Source: Oxalobacteraceae bacterium
GTDB taxonomy: Bacteria; Pseudomonadota; Gammaproteobacteria; Burkholderiales; Burkholderiaceae_D
Length of the DNA: 6,223 nucleotides
Reading direction: 5' to 3'
Assembly (NCBI GenBank): GCA_947487325.1
Contig: CANKWG010000136.1
Coordinates: forward strand, 1 to 6,223
A program made the position numbers and the translations under genes. Positions 1 through 5,461 of the stretch are shown here, in pieces. The notes under the pieces are model-generated. The model was given only the letters and a program-made list of their open reading frames with translations. It was not told the DNA's origin and ran no database searches. The number at the start of each line of letters is the position of its first letter. Positions within the stretch are counted from its first letter, which is position 1.

Positions 1-2636
1 GTGATGGAGCCGCCGCTGATTAAGGTGCCGTTTGCTTCAAGATCGCCTTCTTTGATGCGGGCATAGACTTTGGGTACCAAGACGCGTGTGGTGCTGCCGT
101 CGGGTAGGGTTACGTCTTGCTCAACTAGCCAGACAATGTCGCTGGTCAGTAGCGCTACCTGCTCAGCTGATAGGGCGATGCCGGGACGCAGTTGAAGATC
201 CTTGGCCACGGTGGTGGCGTTGTTCATTAACGCCAAGAATTGAATTTCATCATCGGTGTAGCCGGGCAGGAAGCGCCGGCCGGTGAGCTGAGCCACCTGA
301 TCGCGGATTAAGCTTTGCTCGTAGTAGCCATCGCCTAGACGCTTTTGTGTTGTTGCAGGATCTACGGCTAATTGGTCCAGCAGATAGTCGGAGCTCTGCC
401 ACTGGCGATAGCTGGCGAAACGGGGATCGGTTTCTATCAGGTAGCCGCCGTTAATTTGCGGGTCTGCGTTGAGTGCAAAGAGAGCGCTGTTGGTGCCGTT
501 CGCACTGCCCGGCAGTGGAGGGATTTGAACGAGCGGACTGTTGAGTGGATTGTTGGATGTCTGGGTTGTGTTGGCCAGATAGCGCTGCCCCGTCGGCAGA
601 TCAATCGTGCTGACTTCCGGTGCAGGGTTGTAGGCGAATTGGCCGTGCCACTTGCGGCAGTGGTAACTAAACAGACCGCCACACGTCTCAACGGTGGTGT
701 ACTGCGCAGTGCCGTTGTACTGCACGCTGTAGGTGCCCTTGGTTTCTTGATTGTTGAGGGCTGTGTTGTTGAGACGAATGTCGCCACCAACGATGATCTG
801 ACTGTCTTGATTGGCCAGTTGTGATGATGCGCTGCCATTGCCATTAAAACTGACGTTGCCACCGACGCGAAACACGGCGGGTTGGCTGCCGACGACCTGA
901 CTACGAATGGGGCTGCCTGTCAGGGTGTACCAGGTGTAGTCCTCGAAGGATTCTTGTCGCCCTTCTGCGCTGCAGTTGACAAAGCCACTGGTGCCCAGAT
1001 TCCTGCACTGGCTGGCGAGGTACATCGAATTGCTTCGGACTGGCTGCACACGCTGCACGCTAAAGTCTGCCTCGGGAATCTGAGCAATCTGGAGGTGGGT
1101 GTTACGGTTGGCCAGTGCAATAGCCTGGATGAACACATCGCTCAGCACATCGATGGTGGCTGAGTCATTGTTGATGCGGTTAGTAAAGCCCATGGTGGTG
1201 TACCGCGTGTCGCCGGTGGTAGGGTCGATGGTGCTCTGGACCGTCCGACCAACCGAGAGATCGCCACCACTCAAGATGAGCGCGCCATCGCGGTTCTCCA
1301 TTGTGCCTACACCCACCGTCATTGCAGTGCGGGCCGCAATCACCGGACCGCGGAGAATGTCGTTGATGGTCTCGCCGGCATTGATCAGGGTGTCGGCTTG
1401 CAGAACCAGACGGTCACCATATATGCGAACGTCACCGAGGTTCTCAATGCGGGGGCTGTTGATGACGACGGTCTGTCCATCGATCAAGCCACGGGGCGGT
1501 GTCGAGTTAGTCGTGCTGGTGGTGCTGTTGCCGTTCGCGGTGCTGCTGGCATTCGTTAACTGCTGCGCCGAGATCGAGAGCGTTTGCTGACTCGCTATCA
1601 TGCCAGTGTTGGTGAGCGCACTGTTTGTTTCTATCATAACGCTGCGCTGCGCCGTGATGACGCCCGAGTTATCGATGGCGCCTTCGGTCTTTATGACCAA
1701 CTCTGGCGCCGTGATCTTGCCCTTGTCCTTCACACTCAGGATGCCATTGCTATCCAGTGTTAACAGCTGCGCCGCGAACAGGACACCGTCGTTTCGTACC
1801 CCAAGACCGAGTCCACTCCCCATTAAAAAAATTTTGCCCGCATACATGCCGCCCAAGTACGCGACATCCAGCGCAAACACGGGTGCGGTGTTGTCGGTCG
1901 TTTGACTGTCTGAGATGTTTCCGGAGAATTTGCGGGGAACCGGAGAAATGATGATCGGCGCAATCTGTGTCGGCTGACCGTTGGCGTCGACTGAGACATC
2001 ATTGGTACCGGTGACGATGTTTAATCGATTAGCCCAGAGGGCCGCGTTGATTTCTGCGGCGCGGGTAAGAATAGTAAGAGCGTCTACTTGTCGGCCATCC
2101 AGACCCAGGCCTTCGATCTGCACGTGACCGCCCTGGATGCGGTAACCATCCGGATTGCCCTGATTCAGTACCGGTGTGCCCGTGGCGAGTGTGACTTGGG
2201 GCGTATTGATAAAACCGCAGCCGTTACAGGTGATACCGGCAGGATTGGCGGTGATGACTTGAGCCGGTTGGCCGGCGACCTCGATCCAGCCATTGAGGTG
2301 ACTGGGATTGCTGCTGTTGACTTCATTCAAGATGACGCGTGCACTGCCCGTGGCCAGCCACGGATTGCCCTGAACCCAGCCACCGAGTTGGGTTGGTGTG
2401 TCGGTGCGGCTGTTGTTGAGAATGGCGCCATCTCTAGCCACATCAAATTGGCTGTAGCTGTTGCGCGAGACACCGGCAGCGCTGGGAGTTTGAATGTTGA
2501 CCAGCGGGACACCGTTGCCGGCTTGCAGAATCGTGGGGCGTTGATCGACAGGTGCGGTGGCGTCGGCTCGGATTTGAGCGGTGGCACTTGTCAGTGCGAG
2601 CAGAATAATAAAGAAAAATCGAAGACCGAAGCGCAT
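1..2636 (-). CDS. Two-partner-secretion exoprotein, filamentous haemagglutinin/CdiA type (N-terminal 878 residues; 3' end outside window)
   Basis: The minus-strand frame from ATG at 2636 has no stop down to the window edge, giving 878 codons of a larger protein. Residues 1-20 form a short signal peptide: Arg2 and Arg6, a hydrophobic core FFFIILLAL, and an AxA-type cleavage site A18-T-A20. The TPS domain follows (about 40-290), with NNS at 74-76, LGGWVQGN at 84-91, ILNEVNSS at 102-109, EVAG at 119-122 and the signature ANPAGITCNGCGFINT at 130-145. Repeats of beta-helix type (DNSGVITAQ, TNTGMIASQQ) occupy about 310-365, then a Ser/Thr/Asn-rich stretch. A conserved block begins YLIETDPRF (732-740) and includes SSDYLL (748-753), KRLGDGYYEQ (765-774), LTGRRFLPGY (784-793) and VPKVYARI (854-861). 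This family is exported through a TpsB outer-membrane channel and acts as adhesin or contact-dependent toxin carrier. The toxin end is not visible, so CDI function is unproven. The start is fixed by an in-frame TGA at 2664-2666 and an AGGAG site. No GTG/ATG lies between that stop and 2636. Confidence 0.93.
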   Translation of the reverse strand, partial: MRFGLRFFFIILLALTSATAQIRADATAPVDQRPTILQAGNGVPLVNIQTPSAAGVSRNSYSQFDVARDGAILNNSRTDTPTQLGGWVQGNPWLATGSARVILNEVNSSNPSHLNGWIEVAGQPAQVITANPAGITCNGCGFINTPQVTLATGTPVLNQGNPDGYRIQGGHVQIEGLGLDGRQVDALTILTRAAEINAALWANRLNIVTGTNDVSVDANGQPTQIAPIIISPVPRKFSGNISDSQTTDNTAPVFALDVAYLGGMYAGKIFLMGSGLGLGVRNDGVLFAAQLLTLDSNGILSVKDKGKITAPELVIKTEGAIDNSGVITAQRSVMIETNSALTNTGMIASQQTLSISAQQLTNASSTANGNSTTSTTNSTPPRGLIDGQTVVINSPRIENLGDVRIYGDRLVLQADTLINAGETINDILRGPVIAARTAMTVGVGTMENRDGALILSGGDLSVGRTVQSTIDPTTGDTRYTTMGFTNRINNDSATIDVLSDVFIQAIALANRNTHLQIAQIPEADFSVQRVQPVRSNSMYLASQCRNLGTSGFVNCSAEGRQESFEDYTWYTLTGSPIRSQVVGSQPAVFRVGGNVSFNGNGSASSQLANQDSQIIVGGDIRLNNTALNNQETKGTYSVQYNGTAQYTTVETCGGLFSYHCRKWHGQFAYNPAPEVSTIDLPTGQRYLANTTQTSNNPLNSPLVQIPPLPGSANGTNSALFALNADPQINGGYLIETDPRFASYRQWQSSDYLLDQLAVDPATTQKRLGDGYYEQSLIRDQVAQLTGRRFLPGYTDDEIQFLALMNNATTVAKDLQLRPGIALSAEQVALLTSDIVWLVEQDVTLPDGSTTRVLVPKVYARIKEGDLEANGTLISGGSI

Positions 2637-2645
2637 CGCCAATGA

Positions 2646-2650
2646 CTCCT
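2646..2650 (-). promoter_or_regulatory. Ribosome binding site of the exoprotein gene
   Basis: AGGAG on the minus strand lies 9 nt before the ATG at 2636, which supports that start. Its first base is also the last base of the 7-bp inverted repeat at 2650-2666, so folding of the leader could affect access to this site. Confidence 0.75.
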
Positions 2651-2666
2651 GATTCAATATGAATCA
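2650..2666. repeat. Inverted repeat, 7-bp arms, next to the exoprotein ribosome binding site
   Basis: TGATTCA (2650-2656), spacer ATA, TGAATCA (2660-2666): a perfect dyad. In DNA it could be an operator. In the exoprotein mRNA it could form a hairpin touching the Shine-Dalgarno site, though a 3-nt loop with an A/U-rich stem would be weak. Function is inferred only. Confidence 0.55.
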
Positions 2667-2694
2667 ACAAGGCTGTATTTCAGCCATTGATCGG

Positions 2695-2715
2695 CCTGCG
2701 CTTATTGGGCGCAGG
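2695..2715. repeat. GC-rich inverted repeat in the exoprotein leader region
   Basis: CCTGCGC (2695-2701) and GCGCAGG (2709-2715) are perfectly complementary 7-bp arms around a 7-nt loop. This is the most stable potential RNA stem near the exoprotein start, about 60 nt upstream of the ATG. No U-run follows on either strand, so it is not a classical intrinsic terminator. It could be a leader hairpin if transcription starts upstream of it. Confidence 0.55.
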
Positions 2716-2828
2716 ATCGAGCACCATAGACCTGAAGCGAAACGGATGAAAAAAGTTAAGCGCGGTCTTGCTAGTGAACAATCCAGTCACTGCTCGTTAT
2801 GGATATATCTGAAGGAAGTCACTCGCCA

Positions 2829-2843
2829 TATCGAGCCTCGATA
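2829..2843. repeat. 15-bp palindrome, operator-like
   Basis: TATCGAG-C-CTCGATA has perfect 7-bp arms around one central base. Compact odd-length palindromes of this form are typical of binding sites for dimeric transcription factors. It lies about 193 bp upstream of the exoprotein ATG. The binding protein is unknown. Confidence 0.55.
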
Positions 2844-2915
2844 AACGATGCACGACAATGCGAGCGAATATTTACAGCATTGATGTTCGCTGTCGATCTG
2901 AAAATTATCGATTGC

Positions 2916-2931
2916 GTGTTTTAAGAAACAC
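2916..2931. repeat. Short inverted repeat GTGTTT / AAACAC
   Basis: Perfect 6-bp arms (2916-2921 and 2926-2931) flank a 4-nt loop TAAG. One or two dyads of this size are expected by chance in 500 bp, so functional meaning is uncertain. Confidence 0.3.
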
Positions 2932-3007
2932 TAGCTCAATGCATTACCGATAAATTCATAAAAGGCCTTCCTCAGTCATGCAAATAAAGAGAAAGATTTT
3001 TTGAGGC

Positions 3008-3046
3008 AAGGATTTGTAGCGATGATTTACGTCGAGGATTTACAGC
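3008..3046. repeat. Three tandem imperfect 13-nt direct repeats
   Basis: Three consecutive 13-nt units at 3008-3020 (AAGGATTTGTAGC), 3021-3033 (GATGATTTACGTC) and 3034-3046 (GAGGATTTACAGC) share GATTT at the same phase and end in C. The core ATTTACAGCA of the third unit recurs exactly at 2870-2879. Spaced repeats like these may be binding sites of a regulator, or a chance low-complexity stretch. Confidence 0.45.
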
Positions 3047-3062
3047 AACTTCAATAAACAGA

Positions 3063-3079
3063 GATTCGGAAATCGAATC
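3063..3079. repeat. Short inverted repeat GATTCG / CGAATC
   Basis: Perfect 6-bp arms (3063-3068 and 3074-3079) flank GAAAT. It lies just beyond the GST terminator hairpin. It could be a protein-binding site, but arms of this size arise by chance. Confidence 0.3.
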
Positions 3080-3107
3080 AAAAGATTTCACAATTTATAA
3101 AATGAAT

Positions 3108-3136
3108 AGGCCTTTGATAGAAATTACCAAAGGCCT
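3108..3136 (-). terminator. Probable intrinsic terminator of the GST gene
   Basis: AGGCCTTTG (3128-3136 on the minus strand) and CAAAGGCCT (3108-3116) form a perfect 9-bp stem with an 11-nt loop. It starts 16 nt after the GST stop codon at 3152-3154. On the minus strand the stem is followed by ATTCATTTTATAAATT, a weak, interrupted T-rich tail. Position and stem strength favour a terminator for the GST transcript, although the tail is not ideal. Confidence 0.65.
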
Positions 3137-3151
3137 GACTCAAACAATAAA

Positions 3152-3805
3152 CTATTTTTTAGAGAAAAATTCCATCATGGCGACTGCGCCGATCTTGCGC
3201 TCGTCGTTTACTTTTTTCATTGCGGGACGCTCAAGAAGAAACTGCACATAATCCCGTACCGGATAAGCAGCCAGCATGTCTTCACCATAGATGGCCTTAG
3301 TGGCATTACTGACCATAGGCAAATGAAACGCTGCAGCGCAATCTGCCATCGTGAATTCGGAACCCGCGATATAGCGATCAAAACGCGCAAAGCGACCAAA
3401 GGCTGCCGCATGGCGCTTCAGAACTTTTTGGACACGGGTCTTGGTCTCATCAGACACCTTGCCACCGAAAAAGGCCTCACTAAACAATTCACGCGCCACC
3501 AACTCCAAATGCAGCTCGATGAACTGGGTCAGCTCACGCACACGGGCTGCCGCCAGCGGATCAGATGGCACCAAGGGGTTTTGCGGATAGACTGCCTCGA
3601 CATAATCGAGCATGACCTGGGACTCGCACAAAGTCTGGTCGCCAATCTCAAAAAACGGGACTTTACCCAAAGGCGATTTCTCGTAGAGCGCTGGCGATCG
3701 GTCAGACCAGACGAGTTTTTCTTCAAAAGGAACGGCTTTTTCAAGCAAGGCCAGTTTGACCTTGTTGTAGTAATTGCTAGCGGCGAAACCACAAAGAGTA
3801 AGCAT
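3152..3805 (-). CDS. Glutathione S-transferase family protein, 217 aa
   Basis: This is a cytosolic GST fold of normal length. The N-terminal thioredoxin-like domain (1 to about 75) has a candidate catalytic Ser10 in AASNYYNKVKLAL, the cis-proline motif GKVPFFE (Pro50), and the glutathione-binding pair Glu61-Ser62 in TLCESQVMLDYVE. The helical C-terminal domain (about 85-210) has the conserved folding motif GSEFTMADC with Asp155. Such enzymes conjugate glutathione to electrophiles or isomerise thiol-linked substrates; the substrate here is unknown. ATG 3805 is chosen because the protein then begins MLTLCGF, as GSTs do, and AGGA lies 6 nt upstream. An in-frame ATG at 3874 would add 23 hydrophobic residues that do not belong to the family. 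The gene is divergent from the crotonase operon and separated from the exoprotein gene by a terminator, so it is probably transcribed alone. Confidence 0.9.
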   Translation of the reverse strand: MLTLCGFAASNYYNKVKLALLEKAVPFEEKLVWSDRSPALYEKSPLGKVPFFEIGDQTLCESQVMLDYVEAVYPQNPLVPSDPLAAARVRELTQFIELHLELVARELFSEAFFGGKVSDETKTRVQKVLKRHAAAFGRFARFDRYIAGSEFTMADCAAAFHLPMVSNATKAIYGEDMLAAYPVRDYVQFLLERPAMKKVNDERKIGAVAMMEFFSKK

Positions 3806-3907
3806 CGGAAGTCCTAAGAGAATGAGGAAACGAAACAGGCTGGGGTTACAATGGAGAAATAGCCAGTTTATCACCCCCGACCCAACCCAAAACCCGAGCC
3901 TGCTTTC
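3806..3907. promoter_or_regulatory. Divergent promoter region between the GST gene and the crotonase operon
   Basis: This 102-bp gap separates two divergent starts, so both promoters probably lie in or near it. Rough candidates are TACAAT (3847-3852, plus) as a -10 for the crotonase without a good -35. For the GST on the minus strand, TTGGGT (3880-3885) and TATTTC (3856-3861) are 18 bp apart. The part at 3873-3899 is strikingly C-rich on the plus strand. No clear operator is seen. Confidence 0.35.
3812..3815 (-). promoter_or_regulatory. Ribosome binding site deciding the GST start
   Basis: AGGA on the minus strand sits 6 nt before ATG 3805. It supports the internal ATG over the longer alternative start at 3874. 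Confidence 0.65.
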
Positions 3908-4687
3908 ATGCCCGCCGAACTGCTTGCTTCACGTCGTGATGCCACGCTGATCCTGACCCTGTCCAACCCTGGCGCCAAAAATGCGCTGCATCCGGACATG
4001 TACGCCGCCGGTATCGAGGCCCTGTCCACTGCCGAGCGTGATCCCGACATCCGGGCCGTGGTTCTGACCGGCGCAGGGGACGTCTTTTGTGCCGGGGGCA
4101 ATCTCAACCGGTTGCTGGAAAACCGCGCCAAACCACCGGCAGTACAAGCAGAATCGATTGATCAGTTACACAACTGGATCGAGGCAATTCGGGACTGCAA
4201 CAAGCCCGTGATTGCCGCCGTTGAAGGCCCTGCGGCCGGTGCGGGGTTCTCGCTGGCGCTGGCGTGTGATCTGATAGTGGCAGCACAGTCCGCCAAATTC
4301 GTCATGGCCTATGTGAAAGTCGGCCTCAGCCCGGATGGTGGTGCCTCCTGGTTCCTGTCGCAGGCACTGCCACGGCAGCTGGCCACCGAAATACTAATCG
4401 AAGGTCAGGCCGTCTCCTCAGAACGTTTGCATCATTTCGGGCTGGTGAACCGCGTCGCCGCCGATGGCGAAGCGCTCTCCTCTGCCCTGAACTGGGCGGA
4501 TGCGCTGGCTGCGCTGTCGCCAAACGCTATCGGCAATATCAAATCGCTATTATGCGAAGCACCGTCGAATACCCTCTCGTCGCATTTACAAGCTGAAAAA
4601 CAGAGTTTTGTCGAAAGCTTGCACCACCGCGACGGACTCGAAGGCATCACCGCCTTCCTTGAAAAAAGAAAGCCGCACTACCGATGA
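3908..4687 (+). CDS. Enoyl-CoA hydratase/isomerase family protein (crotonase fold), PaaG/oxepin-CoA-hydrolase-like, 259 aa
   Basis: This is a crotonase-superfamily enzyme of typical length, acting on acyl-CoA thioesters in the cytosol. Visible motifs are the first oxyanion-hole segment VFCAGGNLNRL (59-69) and the core KPVIAAVEGPAAGAGFSLALACDL (99-122 region). The active-site loop FVMAYVKVGLSPDGG spans 131-145, and ATEILIEG follows at 159-166. Aligned by eye to classical enoyl-CoA hydratase, Tyr135 replaces the catalytic Glu144 while Glu161 sits at the Glu164 position. Asp143 falls where dienoyl-CoA isomerase has Asp204 and 4-chlorobenzoyl-CoA dehalogenase has Asp145. An isomerase, hydrolase or similar reaction is therefore likelier than simple hydration. 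The closest resemblance I recall is to proteins named 'oxepin-CoA hydrolase, alternative type'. ATG 3908 is the only start after an in-frame TAG at 3860-3862, although the upstream sequence has almost no Shine-Dalgarno site. It is the first gene of a plus-strand set and its stop overlaps the next gene. Confidence 0.88.
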   Translation: MPAELLASRRDATLILTLSNPGAKNALHPDMYAAGIEALSTAERDPDIRAVVLTGAGDVFCAGGNLNRLLENRAKPPAVQAESIDQLHNWIEAIRDCNKPVIAAVEGPAAGAGFSLALACDLIVAAQSAKFVMAYVKVGLSPDGGASWFLSQALPRQLATEILIEGQAVSSERLHHFGLVNRVAADGEALSSALNWADALAALSPNAIGNIKSLLCEAPSNTLSSHLQAEKQSFVESLHHRDGLEGITAFLEKRKPHYR

Positions 4688-5388
4688 GCTTCAATCACAG
4701 ACGCCGCATTTTCTTGATGCGGCATGGCAGCGTTACTTACTTCGACAGCTCGGGTAAACCTTTTTTACCGGAATCCGTGCCACTGAATGAACAAGGTCGA
4801 GAACAAGCCACTGCTGCGGGCAAAGTGTTTGCCCAAGCCGGCTTACGTTTCGATCGCGTGATTGTCTCCGGACTACCGCGCACGGTAGAGACCGCCACGC
4901 GCGTGTTGGCAGAAACCGCCCAGACAATCGAGTTACAGGAATGGTCAGATCTGGTCGAAATTCGCGGTGGCCGTCTCTCTGAGATACCCGACGCCCAATT
5001 GAAGGAAGCCTTCACCGGCGCATTCGAAGGTATCGCACCAGAAGACAAGCGCTTCCTCGGTGGCGAGAGCGTTGGCGAGCTAATGAATCGGGTGCACCCG
5101 GCGATTGATCGTTTGCGTGCCGATGCAGACTGGGACACGGTACTGCTCGTACTGCATGGCGGCGTGAATCGCGCCATTCTTTCCTATGCATTGACGGGTC
5201 AGCGCATTTTCATGGGTAATCTGGCCCAAACAGCCGGCTGCATCAATGCCATGGACGTCGGCGAACAACACAGTGACTGGGTTGTGCGCGTGATGAATTA
5301 TTCACCCATGTCATCACTGCAAGCAGAATCACGTGGCACCACAATGGAAGCACTTTTTCATCAATACCGAAAGGCCCGTGGCATCTAA
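4684..5388 (+). CDS. Histidine phosphatase family protein (phosphoglycerate-mutase fold), 234 aa
   Basis: The protein carries the family signature RHG at 13-15 in FLMRHGSV, where His14 would be the phosphohistidine. Other family elements are PLNEQGREQA (33-42), the phosphate-binding Arg66 in VSGLPRTVETA, an acidic segment LVEIRGGRL (90-98) and the second histidine His158 in LLVLHGGVNRAIL. Families with this fold include phosphatases and mutases acting on small phosphorylated metabolites; the substrate cannot be read from the motifs. It starts within the crotonase stop codon (ATGA at 4684-4687), and there is only a weak purine-rich stretch upstream, which suggests translational coupling. A phosphotransferase gene follows 73 bp later. 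The company of a crotonase and a hydroxyacyl-kinase-like protein suggests a phosphorylated CoA-linked or related metabolite as substrate, which is inference. No signal peptide is seen. Confidence 0.88.
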   Translation: MSFNHRRRIFLMRHGSVTYFDSSGKPFLPESVPLNEQGREQATAAGKVFAQAGLRFDRVIVSGLPRTVETATRVLAETAQTIELQEWSDLVEIRGGRLSEIPDAQLKEAFTGAFEGIAPEDKRFLGGESVGELMNRVHPAIDRLRADADWDTVLLVLHGGVNRAILSYALTGQRIFMGNLAQTAGCINAMDVGEQHSDWVVRVMNYSPMSSLQAESRGTTMEALFHQYRKARGI

Positions 5389-5410
5389 TGCAGAACATCA
5401 CGTGCATTAG
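5385..5410 (+). repeat. Inverted repeat spanning the phosphatase stop codon
   Basis: CTAATGCA (5385-5392) and TGCATTAG (5403-5410) are perfect 8-bp arms around a 10-nt loop, and the left arm contains the TAA stop (5386-5388). No T-run follows, so full termination is unlikely. It could stabilise or process the mRNA between the phosphatase and kinase genes. Confidence 0.5.
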
Positions 5411-5447
5411 CGCAGCCACAAAACACATCCACACAACGGAAACCAGC

Positions 5448-5452
5448 AGGAG
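5448..5452 (+). promoter_or_regulatory. Ribosome binding site of the phosphotransferase gene
   Basis: AGGAG lies 9 nt before ATG 5462, the strongest Shine-Dalgarno site among the plus-strand genes. It picks this ATG over the in-frame ATG at 5477. Confidence 0.75.
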
Positions 5453-5461
5453 ATCGTAGCA

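Larger units (their letters stand above)
2637..3151. other. 515-bp intergenic region upstream of the exoprotein gene
   Basis: No credible gene is seen on either strand. The region becomes AT-rich beyond about 2860, unlike the flanking genes. It holds the exoprotein's ribosome binding site, several inverted repeats and a set of 13-nt tandem repeats, listed separately. At its right end is a terminator-like hairpin for the GST gene. Because that gene seems to be terminated here, the exoprotein promoter should lie within this stretch. I found no convincing sigma-70 pair. The best weak candidate reads TTGTTC, 17 nt, TAACTT on the minus strand just downstream of the 2829-2843 palindrome. Confidence 0.7.

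Noticed and set aside
372..2645. Several plus-strand open frames of 60-185 codons opposite the exoprotein gene (for example 372-824, 1099-1590 and 2088-2645).
   Set aside because: They are antisense shadows. The minus frame is continuous, has clear TPS family motifs, a signal peptide and a ribosome binding site, while the plus frames show no recognisable domains.
2659..2844. A 61-codon plus-strand frame in the intergenic region.
   Set aside because: It has no Shine-Dalgarno site, no recognisable motif, overlaps the inverted repeats and points against both minus-strand neighbours.
2962..2969. AAGGCCTT palindrome.
   Set aside because: An 8-bp palindrome without a loop is expected by chance and has no supporting context, although it echoes the terminator stem.
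3008..3046. The three 13-nt tandem repeats as a CRISPR array or plasmid iterons.
   Set aside because: There are no spacers, the units are imperfect, only three occur and no replication or Cas gene is nearby.
3323..3817. A 164-codon plus-strand frame opposite the GST gene.
   Set aside because: It is a shadow of the GST, which has clear family motifs on the minus strand.
3806..3874. Longer GST start at ATG 3874, adding 23 hydrophobic residues that look like a membrane anchor.
   Set aside because: GSTs of this type start at the beta strand MLTLCGF, and the internal ATG has a well-placed AGGA. The extension is better explained as the divergent promoter region.
4737..5177. A 146-codon minus-strand frame opposite the histidine phosphatase gene.
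   Set aside because: The sense strand encodes RHG and other phosphatase motifs; the antisense product is Ser/Arg/Pro-rich with no motif.
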